DNA of 64,000 bases from Diospyros lotus (Eukaryota > Streptophyta > Magnoliopsida > Ericales > Ebenaceae), in assembly GCF_014633365.1 (NCBI RefSeq), contig NC_068339.1:27041316-27105315 (forward strand), in the 5' to 3' direction. The notes below the pieces were generated by a model. The model worked only from the letters and a program-made list of their open reading frames with translations, searched no databases and had not been told where the DNA came from. Position 1 is the stretch's first letter, and each line of letters starts with the position of its first letter. The position numbers were made by a program, and so were the translations under genes. Below are positions 1 to 11,436 of this stretch, piece after piece.

Positions 1-264
1 TTTTTTTTGAATACCCGATGAATGCAAATTACTTATTCCAATGCATATACGTTTTCAAATAAGAAATCAATACATTCATGTTTCGTATTGCAGACTTAAC
101 CAGCTATCAGTGCATAACTCCAAAGCTTTAGGAATAGCGTTATTTAAAACACAATTTTTTTTTTAATAAGAGCAGATAAAGATAATCAATTCACACAAGA
201 CTACAAGCAAATAATAGCAAACTCACAGCTAAACATGAACAAAATAATTTATAATTAGACCTTA

Positions 265-280
265 CACCCCCCAACTTGAA
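265..280 (-). other. Polypurine-tract-like site
   Basis: On the minus strand this reads TTCAAGTTGGGGGGTG, nearly the same as the true polypurine tract of the inner Athila element at 6745-6760. No LTR start follows it here, so it is an internal copy or a relic. A third copy lies at 2492-2507, and the two bracket the host-derived sequences between them. Confidence 0.55.
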
Positions 281-423
281 TTACAGTAATAAAATAGGGT
301 TGTTAGGAATACCTATAACTCCACAAGTCCATAGATTTACTGTGAATTGCTAGAACTCAAACAAACAAATGAGCATAACATATATATTTATATTTTCACA
401 TAAAAAAATAAAATAAAATTATA

Positions 424-598
424 CAAGTCATAAGATAAACAAAATGCGTCTCAAAAGTACAAAAAGTACTCCTTACTCAGCCATCTTATCATAGACTTGC
501 CTAACAACATTCCACAGTTTTCATGCAAGTCATAGGAGATGCGTCTCAAGAGTATAAAAAGTATTCTTTACTCAGCCATCTCATCATAGACTTGTCTT
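424..598. repeat. Two-copy tandem repeat, unit about 102 bp
   Basis: Unit one (from 424) and unit two (from 526) both start caagtcata, continue through atgcgtctca, then a cttactcag or tttactcag core, and end in catagactt. The stretch gatgcgtctcaagagt also occurs at 1569-1584 inside the ORF at 1469-1966, followed by the matching actccttactcag. The units therefore look like shortened copies of the 3' part of that ORF. Confidence 0.65.
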
Positions 599-1256
599 AC
601 AGGGATAAATTTAAATTAATCGGACCCCTTTGGCACTTGTTTCTGGTTACCTTAGACCAATCTATCCGTGGCTCATAAAAATCGTGTTGTGGAACATAAG
701 TATGTAATTTCTCTAGTAGCTCATCAATGGTGGATGCATAAATGAGAATCTTTCTTGTTGAAAGAGAAATGAACTTTTGATCCACAACCTGATCAAGAAA
801 AGAGAGCAACCCATTGAAAAAATGATTAACATTTAAAAGTCCAATGGGTTTAGTATGGAGATTACTCTTGGCCCAGGAGATTATACAAAAGATTTCTTCA
901 AGTGTTCCAAAACCTCCTGGTAAAGCAATGAAGGCATCTTACTAATAAATCTTACAAGCCATGCGCTCAGACATAGAAGTCGTTTCTATAAGTTGACCGC
1001 GTGTAATCCTAGAAATATGTGGTTCAGCAAAAGGGATTAGCATTACACCTACCACATATGATTTTCCAAGATGTGCAGCTTGTGAAACACAACCATTCAA
1101 TCCACGACTTCCCCCTCCGTATATCAAATTAATTTTTCTTTCTCCCAATTTTAGGCCTAGTTCGCTTGTTGCAAGTGCGTAACTACTGTCGCTCCCGAGT
1201 TGAGAGCCACAAAGTACACATATGGTTTTGATTCGATGAACTAACTAGCCTTCCAT
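597..1256 (-). pseudogene. LOG: LOG cytokinin-activating enzyme, intronless pseudogene
   Basis: The family (cytokinin riboside 5'-monophosphate phosphoribohydrolase) releases active cytokinin bases from their nucleotides. From an ATG at 1256-1254 one frame runs 219 codons to a TAA at 597-599 with no frameshift. Recognisable blocks in order are a CVLCGS start, the nucleotide-binding YGGGSRGLNG, VVGV, the signature PGGFGTLEE, the block SWAKSNLHTKPIGLLNV, and a C-terminal YVP. Length fits the family. In-frame stops at codon 4 (1245-1247) and codons 105-106 (939-944) kill it. Plant LOG genes are normally split by several introns, and none is present here, which points to a copied mRNA. It lies on the element's coding strand, between integrase and the left end of the window, next to another host-like ORF. 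Confidence 0.85.
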
Positions 1257-1468
1257 GTTTGTTCCTTTTGTCTGCCTTGGAAAGAGGTTTGGCGATCAAA
1301 AGTAGTTATACAACAATTCAACAAGAAATAAATACAAACAGAAATCATGCGTAAGTACAAGTAGTTGTGATTGTGGCTCACATCTTCCTTTGGTTTTACG
1401 TCCAGAAATGGCTTAAACACTTTCTATGAAGTGGGGATAGGCTTCCCATCCAATTTTCTTATAGATTG

Positions 1469-1966
1469 TCAAACAGGGTCGTTTTTAGTCAGATTCCCAA
1501 GACTATAGCATTGGTGGTCATTTATGAACTGGGTCCATAAAGTAAGTTCTCTTTGCACTATTCCACATGGATGCGTCTCAAGAGTCAATCGAATATCATC
1601 CAATGACTCCTTACTCAGTCCATCCTTTATGAAACAAATTTTATCTTCTCGATTTATGGACGTAAACCCCACAGATTTGCATCGAGTGTTACAGGTCCAA
1701 CGAGCACACTTGTGACAACCATTCACTCTTTTAGCTCTTCGTTTCTTCGCAAAACTACTCTTTCCTAAGACCGGGAAGTGCTTAAAACTAGGTGAAGTTT
1801 CGCCAGCTAATCGAACTTTTGCTTCGATCAACCAACGAATATCTTCAGGAATGTTATTACGCATCAAAAGCCTAAGTCTTTCACACCTAACAGCATAAAT
1901 TTTTTTCAAATCATTCTGTGGGAGAGATGGATAGTACTTGCGAATTTTTGAAAGCTGAAGATCCAT
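1469..1966 (-). CDS. Small Cys-rich host-like protein of unknown function
   Basis: This is an uninterrupted 165-codon ORF. I do not recognise the family by name, but it reads like a conserved plant protein rather than a retroelement product. Visible features are a charged N-terminal half with the block RNNIPEDIRWLIEA, a basic KKRRAKR stretch at residues 74-80 that could be a nuclear signal, and a Cys cluster at 84-96 spaced CX2CX4CX3C that could bind zinc. A run of 13 A lies directly before the ATG on the coding strand. It sits 0.2 kb upstream of the LOG pseudogene on the same strand, within the 3' internal region of the outer Athila. Whether it is expressed cannot be told. It could be a captured host cDNA like LOG. 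Shortened copies of its 3' end form the repeat at 424-598. Confidence 0.5.
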   Translation of the reverse strand: MDLQLSKIRKYYPSLPQNDLKKIYAVRCERLRLLMRNNIPEDIRWLIEAKVRLAGETSPSFKHFPVLGKSSFAKKRRAKRVNGCHKCARWTCNTRCKSVGFTSINREDKICFIKDGLSKESLDDIRLTLETHPCGIVQRELTLWTQFINDHQCYSLGNLTKNDPV

Positions 1967-2777
1967 TTTTTTTTTTTTAAAAGAAAACTCTAATAAGAAG
2001 AAAGTAAAGAACTATAAACTTTACAAAAGGAATGAGAGTACCTGATCGGAGAATAACACAAAGGAGAGAAGATTGAGCTCAAGAAGGGTGGCTTACCTCA
2101 TACAGATTTGGAGTCTGTTATAGAGCAATGGGCATCACTATTCGACACTCGGCTCGAGGCATGCCATAATTGCACCGTCAGGTTTGGTGTCGTTTAACAT
2201 CTTATTTTTCAACATTTGGTAGTGTGCCTCTTTCTTTATAGGGTAGTGTGATTGCACTGCCCGAGAAGAATGGCTACCACCAGCGTCAATTCTGTCTCTC
2301 TCAATAAAAAAATTTTCTATTTTTTTTATTTTTTTCTATTTATTTTATTTTTTTATTATTATTTTTTTTATTTTTTTTAGGGGCCCAATAAAATCATATA
2401 TACCACACAAGACAATATTATCAAGTCAACCAAAATTATTTGCACAATGGATCAATTTCAAACACCAATAAATTAATTCTTAAGTACACTTTACCCCCCA
2501 ACTTAAATTGCGCATTGTCTTCAATCGGCAATAAAAGAATAGAAGATGGGCATGCCTGGCATTCTTCAATGCATGAATTAGTATGCAAATATTTTATTTA
2601 GACTACACACAGAGAAATACTATTTGAGTCAAAGTTAATTAAGTGATACAAAAAGGAACAATAAATATTATATATATATATATATTTTTTTTATCCAAAT
2701 TCCAAAGACATCCATTTAACCTAAATGGAAAGGTGGTCTTTTAACGTCAGATTCTCAGACGAATGTGTTCCTAAAGG
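1967..2777. other. Non-coding 3' internal region of outer Athila with PPT-like site
   Basis: No gene is seen. A polypurine-like tract (minus strand TTTAAGTTGGGGGGTA) is at 2492-2507. A short AT run lies near 2670-2684. The stretch around 2725-2762 (tggtcttttaacgtcagatt and flanks) recurs at 7566-7603 in the inner Athila, showing the two elements share 3' internal sequence. Confidence 0.5.
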
Positions 2778-3905
2778 TCACTTAACCACTAACGGTGGTT
2801 CACCCAACTCCACCATCTCGTCATTTCCTTCAACAAAATCTTTCTCAGCTATGCTTAGATATGGTTTCAGCCTTTGACCATTCACTTTAAAACATTGTCC
2901 AGACTCTTTGATTTCAATTTCTATTGCCCCATATTCTGATATGGTCTTGATTGTATAGGGTCCTGTCCATTTTGATCTCAACTTCCCTGGGAACAAATGA
3001 AGCTTTGAGTTGTAGAGAAGCACCTGCTGACCAACATGAAAATTTTTTCTGTTGATGTGTTGGTCATGTAACTTTTTCATATGCAACTTAGATAATTTGG
3101 AATTTTCAAATGCCTCATCCCTAAGTTCTTCAAGTTCATTAAGTTGCAATTTCATATTGAGGCTCACTTCTGTTGATTCCTCATTAATCTTCCTAATGGC
3201 CCAGTAAGCTTTGTGCTCTATTTCAACTGGCAGATGACATGGCTTACCATATACCAACCTATAGGGAGACATGCCTAGAATGGTCTTGTATACAGTTCTA
3301 TAGGCCCAAAGTGCATCAATTAACCTCAAGGACCAATCCTTGCGGTTAGAATTGACTGTTTTCTCTAAAATCCTTTTTATCTCCCTATTAGCCAATTCAG
3401 CTTGGCCATTGGTTTTAGGGTGATATGGGGTTGCAACCTTGTGGACTACTCCATATTTTCTCATTAATTCAGCCACTAGTTTGTTGCAGAAATGAGAACC
3501 TCCATCACTTATGATGGCCCTAGGCATTCCAAACCTACTAAAAATATTTTCTTTCAAAAATTTCATTACAACTCGATGATCATTTGTTCTTGTTGGGATT
3601 GCTTCTACCCACTTGGACACATAGTCAACAGCTAACAAGATGTACTCATGTCCACCTGAATTAACAAATGGTCCCATGAAGTCTATTCCCCAACAATCAA
3701 AAATTTCTAACACCTGAATGGGTTGCAAGGGCATCATATTCCTCTTGGTTAGGCTTCCTAGCCTTTGGCATCTATCACATGAGCTACAGAACTGATGCAC
3801 ATCTCTAAACATGGTAGGCCAAAAGAATCCACTTTGTAAGATCTTGGCCAATGTTTTTCTTGTGGAGAAATGACCTCCACAAGCAAGAGTATGACAAAAA
3901 TTCAA
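2778..3905 (-). CDS. Integrase of outer Athila
   Basis: This is an open 375-codon stretch from the polyprotein. The frame opens at [15 protein letters not shown] with the H-H-C-C zinc module (H, H, then CSSCDRC). The catalytic core follows with WGIDFMGPF (first Asp), ISDGGSHF (second Asp) and the final Glu near [12 protein letters not shown]. The C-terminal region ends [11 protein letters not shown], then a tail. It is colinear with, and very similar to, the inner element's integrase (11437-13032). The apparent start is not a true initiation site. Upstream, RNase H continues with a stop codon just before it (3913-3915). Confidence 0.88.
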   Translation of the reverse strand: MNFCHTLACGGHFSTRKTLAKILQSGFFWPTMFRDVHQFCSSCDRCQRLGSLTKRNMMPLQPIQVLEIFDCWGIDFMGPFVNSGGHEYILLAVDYVSKWVEAIPTRTNDHRVVMKFLKENIFSRFGMPRAIISDGGSHFCNKLVAELMRKYGVVHKVATPYHPKTNGQAELANREIKRILEKTVNSNRKDWSLRLIDALWAYRTVYKTILGMSPYRLVYGKPCHLPVEIEHKAYWAIRKINEESTEVSLNMKLQLNELEELRDEAFENSKLSKLHMKKLHDQHINRKNFHVGQQVLLYNSKLHLFPGKLRSKWTGPYTIKTISEYGAIEIEIKESGQCFKVNGQRLKPYLSIAEKDFVEGNDEMVELGEPPLVVK

Positions 3906-4726
3906 AACACTCTATTGCTCATGCTCGGGGATGCACCTTCTTAAAATTTGGTCAGCACAATACTTATACAAGTAAGGGTCATCCCAGAAATAAGTCCTGA
4001 CCTTCCTAAAGAATTTTTGTTTATCTAGCTTGGTCCAATGATTTGGAATTAGACCGGTGGCTAGATAGTTGGCCAGATCTGCCTACCATGGTGTAACAAA
4101 GGTTGAGGTATCATTGATAAGGAAGAGTTGTTCATCTGGAAAGGTGTCCCTGATTGGTTCTTTGTCTAGATTAAGGTCTTGGCATGGAAGTCTAGACAAA
4201 TGGTCTGCCACCACATTTTCTACTCCCTTTTTTATCTTTGATTTCTATGTTGAATTCTTGGAGTAACAAAATCCACCTAATAAGATGTGATTTGGCATCT
4301 TGTTTGGTGAGCAAGTATTTCAAAGCAGCATGGTCAGTGAAAACAATGACCAATGACCCCACCAGATATGATCTGAACTTCTCTAATGCAAAAACTATTG
4401 CCAATAGTTCCTTCTCAGTTGTTGTGTAATTTTTTTTGGGCATCATTGAGGGTTTTACTGGCATAGTAGATGACATAAGGTTTTTTATCTTTTCTTTGCC
4501 CTAGGACTGCTCCTACAGCATAATCACTTGCATCACACATGAGTTCAAAGGGCACTGACCAATCTGGTGGTTGAATAATGGGGGCTGAGATGAGAGCATT
4601 TCTTAACCTCTCAAAAGAGGTTTGACAAGATGATGTCCACTCAAATGGGACATTCTGGGAGAGCAAATTACACAGAGGCCAGGCTATGCTGCTAAAAGAT
4701 GCTATGAATCTCTTATAGAACCCAGC
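3906..4726 (-). pseudogene. RT end and RNase H of outer Athila, frameshifted
   Basis: Reading 4726 downward gives the RT thumb FYKRFIASFS, then the RNase H core [29 protein letters not shown] and [10 protein letters not shown]. The frame is broken near 4430-4440 (in an A-run on the coding strand) and near 4220, and a stop lies just before the integrase. The first codons directly abut the inner element's insertion site. The RT motif SFLGH at 21461 and the AGFYKRF block here rejoin in frame. Confidence 0.85.
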
Positions 4727-4731
4727 ATGCC

Positions 4732-6744
4732 TGCTGCATCGTTCACCCTGTATTTATCACTTTTTGTATTTTTCTTTCACTAATTCAGCTGATTTAGCAA
4801 CTAATTATGTTCACAGATAGGATGAGGCATTTAGACTCGCCAGTGCACGAGTGTGATTGTAGCAGAAAATTTATATGTAATTTTTTCGGGCAAGACCGGG
4901 TCGACTCACAGGGAGATTACTCTTGGAAGGAGATAACCACACCAGTTCTTTTAATTAATGAAATAATAAAATGAGATCAAACTAAATGTGATATGACTGT
5001 AATCTGGAAATGGAGAGGTCTTGGGTCAAGACAGATCTGGTGCCAAACCCAACTGATTTTCCATATAGCTTTCTGTGATGTAACTAGCAGTTCAAATAGC
5101 TCGGGTTTTCAACCATTAAATGTACTACTGAGATGATGATAACTCTTTGTTCAAACAACCTCCATACATGGCATGGAGACTCTATGGTAAGCAGCTATCA
5201 TAAATCAGTGTATATATAACGTTTTGACAAATAATTGCTCGGGGCTTGGGTATGAGAACGTTTCCAGGTCAAGCAGCCCCCATACATGGCATGGGAACTC
5301 TAAGTTAGGCGTACGAACCAATCCAAGCCTGAGATTTTGGTTAATAACATTTCCCAAACTACTTTTGCTTTGGTTACTTTGACATATGGAGTTCTACTAT
5401 ATTGATTCATCAGTGGCTTTGGGCACCATCTTTGCCTTAACCCAAGAATCGAATTAGCCACACATCTTCATAGGAAGTGTATGACTAAAACTAATCTCAA
5501 CGGATGAATACGAGATTTTCAAAGAAAATAAATTGAGACAAACGATAAGAATTGAATAAACTACTGCTGTATTAATTACTGAAACGAACTACAACTTGAA
5601 ACAGAAATTAAGATGGACTTGTAATACAAAGCTCAGAACTAGCAAGAACAACTAGAGTAACTGAAGTGCTATTCGCAAAAAAAGAAATATAGACAAGAAC
5701 AAAAATGAGAGAAACAGACAAAAGAAAAAAAACTCTCCACTTTCCAATGATCTTCGTCTTTTTTGTGTTGTTTTTCTTAGTATCCTCTGCTCTCACCAAC
5801 CTCTGATTCCAAAGAATGTTGGTTCCTTTTTAAGCTTAGGCACATGGAAGTGGGGACCACTTGTTGAAAAGTTGTTCAAAAAGTTGGTTGAAATTACCTC
5901 AGAGCCACTGCGTTTATTTGCGCATGTCAGATTTTTGTTCAGATGCTCATTCGAATATGTTAGCAAAGATATTCGAATGTGCATTGAGTTTCTTTTGGCT
6001 GCTCGAGTCATTCGAATGAATTTTAATCCTATTCGAATGAATTTCACGCTTTACTGTTCCTTACACGGCGATTTTCTCAATCATTCGAATGCAACAGTAC
6101 TTTTATTCGAATGAATTTCTAATTTTTCTCTTGACTTCTTCATTGCATTCGGATGACTTGGGAAGTATTCGAATCTAGAATTCCTTGAGTTGCTTCTTAT
6201 TCGAATTACTCACCCTTCATTCGAATAGATTTCCTTTCTTTTTCAATTACATTCGAATGACTTGGACTTTATTCGGATATATCTTCACTGCTTCCAAACG
6301 ATGTGCTTATCCGAATTTCTTCTCATGCTCGGCTCATTTGAATGACTTGGGAAGTATTCGAATATGCACAATCTTACCTAGAGATCTTGATTTTTGTTAC
6401 TTATTATTCGAATTAGGCCAAGCTTATCCGAATACATACCCGATATCTTGCATATTCGAATGTAAGAATGATCTATTCAAATGATTGAGCAGCTTTCTTC
6501 TGATTTGCTCCATATTTGAATATCTTTGAAGACTCATTCGAATGGCTTTGACTTTTATTAGAACACCTTCATTTCTTAGCTTTTTCTTCCTCTTTCAATC
6601 ATGCCTTTGGAGAGTATGAGTCATTCTTTCATCTCTTTTCCTTCTTTTGGTCTGCAATAAGCAATTCTGGAGATTTTAAGTCGATCAAATGGATTAGGAG
6701 GTAATAAAAACATAACAAAATTTTCATTTTTTTAGCATCAATCA
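4732..6744 (-). repeat. 3' LTR of inner Athila
   Basis: It starts tgctgcatcg and ends agcatcaatca on the plus strand. It matches 19441-21455 along its whole length with scattered substitutions. About 20 copies of an ATTCGAAT-type word lie between about 5945 and 6545. The open frames here that read as repeated IRMN or HSN are products of this word, not genes. Confidence 0.95.
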
Positions 6745-6760
6745 CACCCCCCAACTTAAA
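6745..6760 (-). other. Polypurine tract of inner Athila
   Basis: The minus strand reads TTTAAGTTGGGGGGTG and abuts the LTR start TGATTGATGC. It is the expected plus-strand DNA primer site. Confidence 0.85.
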
Positions 6761-8305
6761 CATTGCTAGTCCCTTAGCAATCAAATTACATGCACGAATA
6801 CTTCAACATTCACAAATTCATTGATAGTGCAAATCTCGTATGTGAAGCAAAAATGTATGGTCAGTAGCATAGGGACTTCGGACAATCAAAGGAATGTTTA
6901 TTATTTGAACTTTTGTCTCGGGCATATTAAGTTGAATCAATCAGCATATTACATTCAATTCTCTAAGCTTTGATTGCAAACTTTACTGGATATGTTTCTC
7001 TTCAATAAAATGTTAACTCAAAGTTGCTCTCAAGGATGTACCTCAATTTGGAGTGGATGCAAATCAAGTTCGAAGAGGTATCATCAATCATAAAAAAAAA
7101 TGCTATTAAGGAAGGAAACGACCTGACATAGCTTCATGATTAGAATAGCATCTCAATGAATAACATTTAAAATTAACCAAGTCTCCTTACTCTTGAAATT
7201 ATATCCTGAAATTGCATGATTGATAGAACTAAGAGGGATCTTTCTGGGAAGAAATGGGGCCAAATGGTGATGTGGTATAGCAAAGGGGGTGATAGAAATC
7301 AAAAGAATTATTATATAGGTCTCGGGAATTTTCCACTAAAAACTAAAGATTTTTTTTTTTGCAAGAGAAGAATAAAATGCACATGTGATGCATTCATGCA
7401 TCAATAGCTGAAATCATATCAGGGCATCTAAATTCAGTTGGTCATATCCGAACCTGAATCTAACTGTTATTCCAACTGATAATGAGCAAGCTTCCATTGC
7501 TTCACCCTTAATGGCTACGGGGGGTGTTTTTAATGTCCCAGATCTAGAGACAACCATTTATCTTAAATGGTAAAGTGGTCTTTTAACGTCAGATTCCCAG
7601 ACGATTTTTTTTTTTGGATAAACTACTGAGTAATTCCCGGGACCTGATCAATGGATAAGAAAAATTTCAAGGCTATGACTTGGACGGAGGGAATGATGCA
7701 AATGGTCATGAAGAGTTTCAATGGGCTATAAGTGGAAGTTGATCAAAACAATAGGTTGATTGGCTCAAGTAGTAGGAAAATGATCCCTCCATGATGTTCC
7801 ATAAATCAGTGCTATTCATTAAACTGGTTTCAAGCTTAGAGTCAGTTAAAATAAGCTGCGATCATTAAAGACACTCAAGGCAAAATGTTGCTTTGAAGCT
7901 ATTGAAAGACAAGAGAATCAATAAAATATTTTATTACATGAATAGGTGTTATTTCACTCAGAATAAAATGTTTTGAAGCTCTAACACTTACTTTGGTAAC
8001 AAATCTCCACTTAATTTGAGAATTTGGGCAATTAGCTGATCATTTCACCATGTTTTGTATGCCATCCAAACAAATGAACAGAAATAAAGCACCCTAAGTA
8101 GTCCTGGTCCTGGTTCTAAATCTCATATAGTTCTGTTTTCAAATAAAAGATTATCATTCAAATAACCAGTTGTGAATCTAAAGCATCGAGCACAATAATC
8201 TGAAGCATAGAGTAAGCAAAGTCATTTTTATTGAAAAATGAAGATGTGATTAATCTTTGTAGTTCATAGGTACAGAAATTAAGTATGAAGCATCAAATCC
8301 TATGA
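6761..8305. other. 3' internal non-coding region of inner Athila
   Basis: No gene is supported. The region holds the segment at about 7566-7603 shared with the outer element (2725-2762) and several T-runs. Short open frames here look random. Confidence 0.5.
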
Positions 8306-9862
8306 CTACTCAGTGCCATCCGTGGCATCATCGGAAGTAGAGTTCTCCTCAGTGGAGTTTCCAAAGGGAGTCTTTGATGAAGGATCGGCAGGAGGAATAG
8401 AGGTAGAAGATGGAATGGTAGGGTGAGAAGGTGCTGCATGCTCAGGCTGCGGATGCACCCCTGATGTAGAAGGTGCACCCTCTTCCTCTCGCCACATGTC
8501 AATGGTCTTCTGTATGCAAGTCTCAGCATCGGCCAACTTGTCCTTTGAAGATTTTTGTGGAAGCTCTTCTATAGGTGCGCTCAGAAGCTGACCTACTCTC
8601 TTATCCATCGCAGTGTAATGTTCATTCATGGCCATTATTCCTGAATAGATGACTCTCTGCCTCCAATGTAGATCCTCATAAATGGCCTCCTGTCTCTCTT
8701 GGATCTTCTTCAGTGATTGCTCCACTAGGGCTTCATGTTTCACTTGTCTTTCTTGCATTTCCTTGACTAACTCATATAAGCCTCTGAGAGTATGATCTTC
8801 CTCTTATCTCTCTGCCTGATCCTCATGTAGTGGCGGTTCTTGAGTTGGTCCTTCTTGTGCTTCAACTTGCCTGCCTGATGCCTCTCATTTCTCTGGTGTT
8901 ATTGCTTCAAGCCTCTTCAACTGCCCACTGCTCCTTCGTGTAGATGCTGGGCTAATCCTATCCATTGGCTTGATACTTCAAATGTTGCCTTCTCTTTTAC
9001 CCCGTGCCTTAGTAAAAAAATAGGTAATCAATCCCCCAAAGGGTAGTCCTCCACCCCCATGTGCATGCTTGGCCACTAGGTCTATGGTATCAAAAATGTG
9101 CTTGGCCAAGTCTATGTGTACTCCCAAGATCATCTTTCCCATGAATGTGGCTTGCTTAACCGAAACACTACCAGTGAATGTGTGGGGCATGAAGTGAGAA
9201 CAAAGAAGCCTATGTAAGATGATGCATTTAGGGGACAAATTCTTCTTTGGGAGGGTAGGACTTAACCAAAAAGCATCATCTGCCTCTATCAACAACCTAG
9301 CCAGGTTTTCTTTTCCTAAGTCTACACTTGCCTCCTCAATGTCTCTTGGTGATGCCTCTCTTGGGATTTGGAAGGTTTTAGCAATATCAAAGGGCTTCAA
9401 CTCTATTTTCACTTTTCTTACTTCAGTGATCAAGCACCTATTTCCCGAGTCATCTCTGTCACTGGTTATATTTGAGTAAAATTCTTTGACTAAGGGAACT
9501 ATGGCCTTGTGTTGAAACTTAACCCAACTTTGTCATCCTTTGGCAGTAATCAATGACAACAAATCACACGGGGGATCTTCAAATCGTTCAAGCATAATTC
9601 CCCTCTCACAAAGCACTGGCCTCTTAGCATACCTCTCAACATAATTCCTTTCAACCGCGGGGCTAATGAACCTAATATTGGAATATGGAGGGTTCAAATC
9701 AATGGTTGGGGTGGCAGCGAGTTCTTTTCCTTTCTGCCTCTTTGAGGCCCTAGAGCTTTCTCCTACGGCCTTGGGGCGTTTTTGCTTTGGAGACATGTTA
9801 ATTTGAGGGTTGTTTGGTCTAGGGAGTTGGTTCTGGGATTTTACCAAACAGTTGGTAGGCAC
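8306..9862 (-). pseudogene. Athila extra ORF after integrase (plant transposon protein-like), decayed
   Basis: This is a former protein of roughly 500 residues downstream of pol on the coding strand, where Athila elements carry an additional or env-like ORF. The N-terminal part (9533-9862) is basic (SPKQKRPK, SKRQKGKE). The middle part (8978-9433) has the helix-rich block I associate with the 'putative plant transposon protein' domain: VKEFYSN, then LLCSHFMPHTF and FDTIDLVAKHAHGGGGLPFGGLI. The C-terminal part (8306-8758) is a likely coiled coil rich in Glu, Gln and Arg, then a Pro/Ser-rich tail. A TGA at 9533-9535 probably replaces a Trp codon, and further stops lie near 8795-8890. There is no signal peptide or membrane segment, so an envelope role is not supported. 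The exact family name is from memory. Confidence 0.65.
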
Positions 9863-10023
9863 AAAATGGTTCCTCTATTTTCTTCTTCTTTCAATTTCCC
9901 AACCAATCCTTTCTTTGACACACTGATCTCCTTCACTCCCTCTTCACAACAACTCCTTCATCCAATCAATCAAATTCAAATTTAAACAATGGGAACAACT
10001 CTTACCTCTCGGCTGTTCTCTTT

Positions 10024-11066
10024 CCAGAATATTCGAATGCAGCGACCTCCTATTCGAATGCTAGCGAACTGTTCTTCCTTGTACGAAACCAGATTGATCT
10101 TCGGATGGATGCAATGGATGATGAATGAGGGTGATTAGAACAGGGTAATAAAATATATAGGAAGGGTTCGGGTGGATGAATGAATGATTGTACCGATTAA
10201 GGAGGGGTTTTGATCTTTAAATGGGGGGCGTCGATTCAGATTTCAGCGACGGTTATGAGGTTAACAGGAGCGTCATTCGAACGATACTGTGGTTATACGA
10301 ATGATAGAGGCAGATTCGAATGGAAGCTGGGCAATTCGAATGATAGCTCGGGTCTCAGAACAATGGGTAGAAGGGGATTCGAATGAGAGAGAGAGAATGC
10401 GAATGTTCGCTGGAAGCTTTTAAAGGGCCAGACGCCTCATTCGAATGTGGAAAAATTCATTCGAATGAATTTTAAACAGTAACTTGGCTTATCGAAGGAT
10501 TTGAGCCACTCATTCGAATGCAACAGTACTTTCATTCGAATGGATTTCTTGGTCATTCGAATGACTATGAGGGTCATTCGAATGAATCTGGCAGCACACT
10601 CACAAAGAGGGCATTGAATAGAACGATCATTCGAATGCAAAAAGCTTCATTCGAATAACTTTGAACATTTTTTATTTTTTATTTTTTTATTATTTTTTTA
10701 AGGAAAATTAACTAATTGAAGCTATATTCAGATGTTAGAAATGGATTCGGATGAAGGGTAGGTTATTCGAATGAACTTGAGGATATTCGAATGTTGGCTT
10801 CAATTTTTAAAGAAATAGCAGATTCATTCGAATGAAATTTGAGTATGGAGAAATTCATTCGAATGAATTTTAAACAGTAATTTCATTTGTGAAGGAATTT
10901 GGCCAACTATTCAAATGCAACAGTACTTTCATTCGAATGAATTTTGAACATATTCGAATACAACAGAGACTATTCGAATGCTTTCTTACTTTCTTTAACA
11001 GCTCACCGGTCATTCGATTGGTTTACAACGCATTCGAATGACTAAGCTCATCCGGATACAGAATTC
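10024..11066. repeat. CATTCGAATG word cluster, internal to inner Athila
   Basis: About thirty copies of the palindrome CATTCGAATG or close variants occur over about 1 kb between integrase and the extra ORF. Some belong to longer modules. Each of the segments near 10511-10550 and 10909-10945 holds a word, caacagtactttcattcgaa, and more, matching 6082-6119 and 20793-20830 in the LTRs. The phrase attcgaatgaattttaaac occurs twice, near 10460 and 10860. Variants mostly change the central CG to TG or CA. Confidence 0.85.
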
Positions 11067-11436
11067 GAATAACAACAAAGAATTTTTTTTTTTTTTTACA
11101 CATTTCCAAACACCTAAACACAAAATTCAAACCCACACAGAATGTCATTAAATGAGCAAGGATCAACACAACAGTTCAGGCATACCTTTACCCCACCCAA
11201 CTTGCTTTGAACAATTCTTAAGAACGAGGATATAAGAAATACCTGGAGATCTTCAGAAAAAAAATTTGAACACAAAGGTCCAATTGCTTACTTGGATGTT
11301 GCTGGTAGCCTTCATTGCATGTGTGGATCCGTGAGCTTGCTTCAATACTTAAATCAAAATAAAAAGTGATAACAGTTCATGAAAGCAAAACACTAATCTC
11401 TTTTATATATATATATATATATATTTTAATTAACCA

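Noticed and set aside
597..1256. Functional LOG gene
   Set aside because: Three in-frame stops, including one at codon 4 and two in tandem before the signature motif.
5872..6484. Open frames of 80-131 codons rich in IRMN, HSN and FE repeats in both Athila LTRs
   Set aside because: They are produced by the repeated word ATTCGAATG, which lacks stops in these frames; the same happens on both strands, and no domain is seen.
8306..9862. Retroviral-type envelope gene in the inner Athila
   Set aside because: No signal peptide, membrane segment or glycosylation-rich ectodomain; the text fits the plant transposon protein type instead.
10024..11066. Heat-shock elements made of TTC and GAA blocks
   Set aside because: Heat-shock sites need a 2-base gap between inverted blocks; here TTCGAA has none, and spacing between words is irregular.
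10024..11066. CRISPR array
   Set aside because: Words are 8-10 bp with uneven spacing in a plant retrotransposon; no leader or cas genes.
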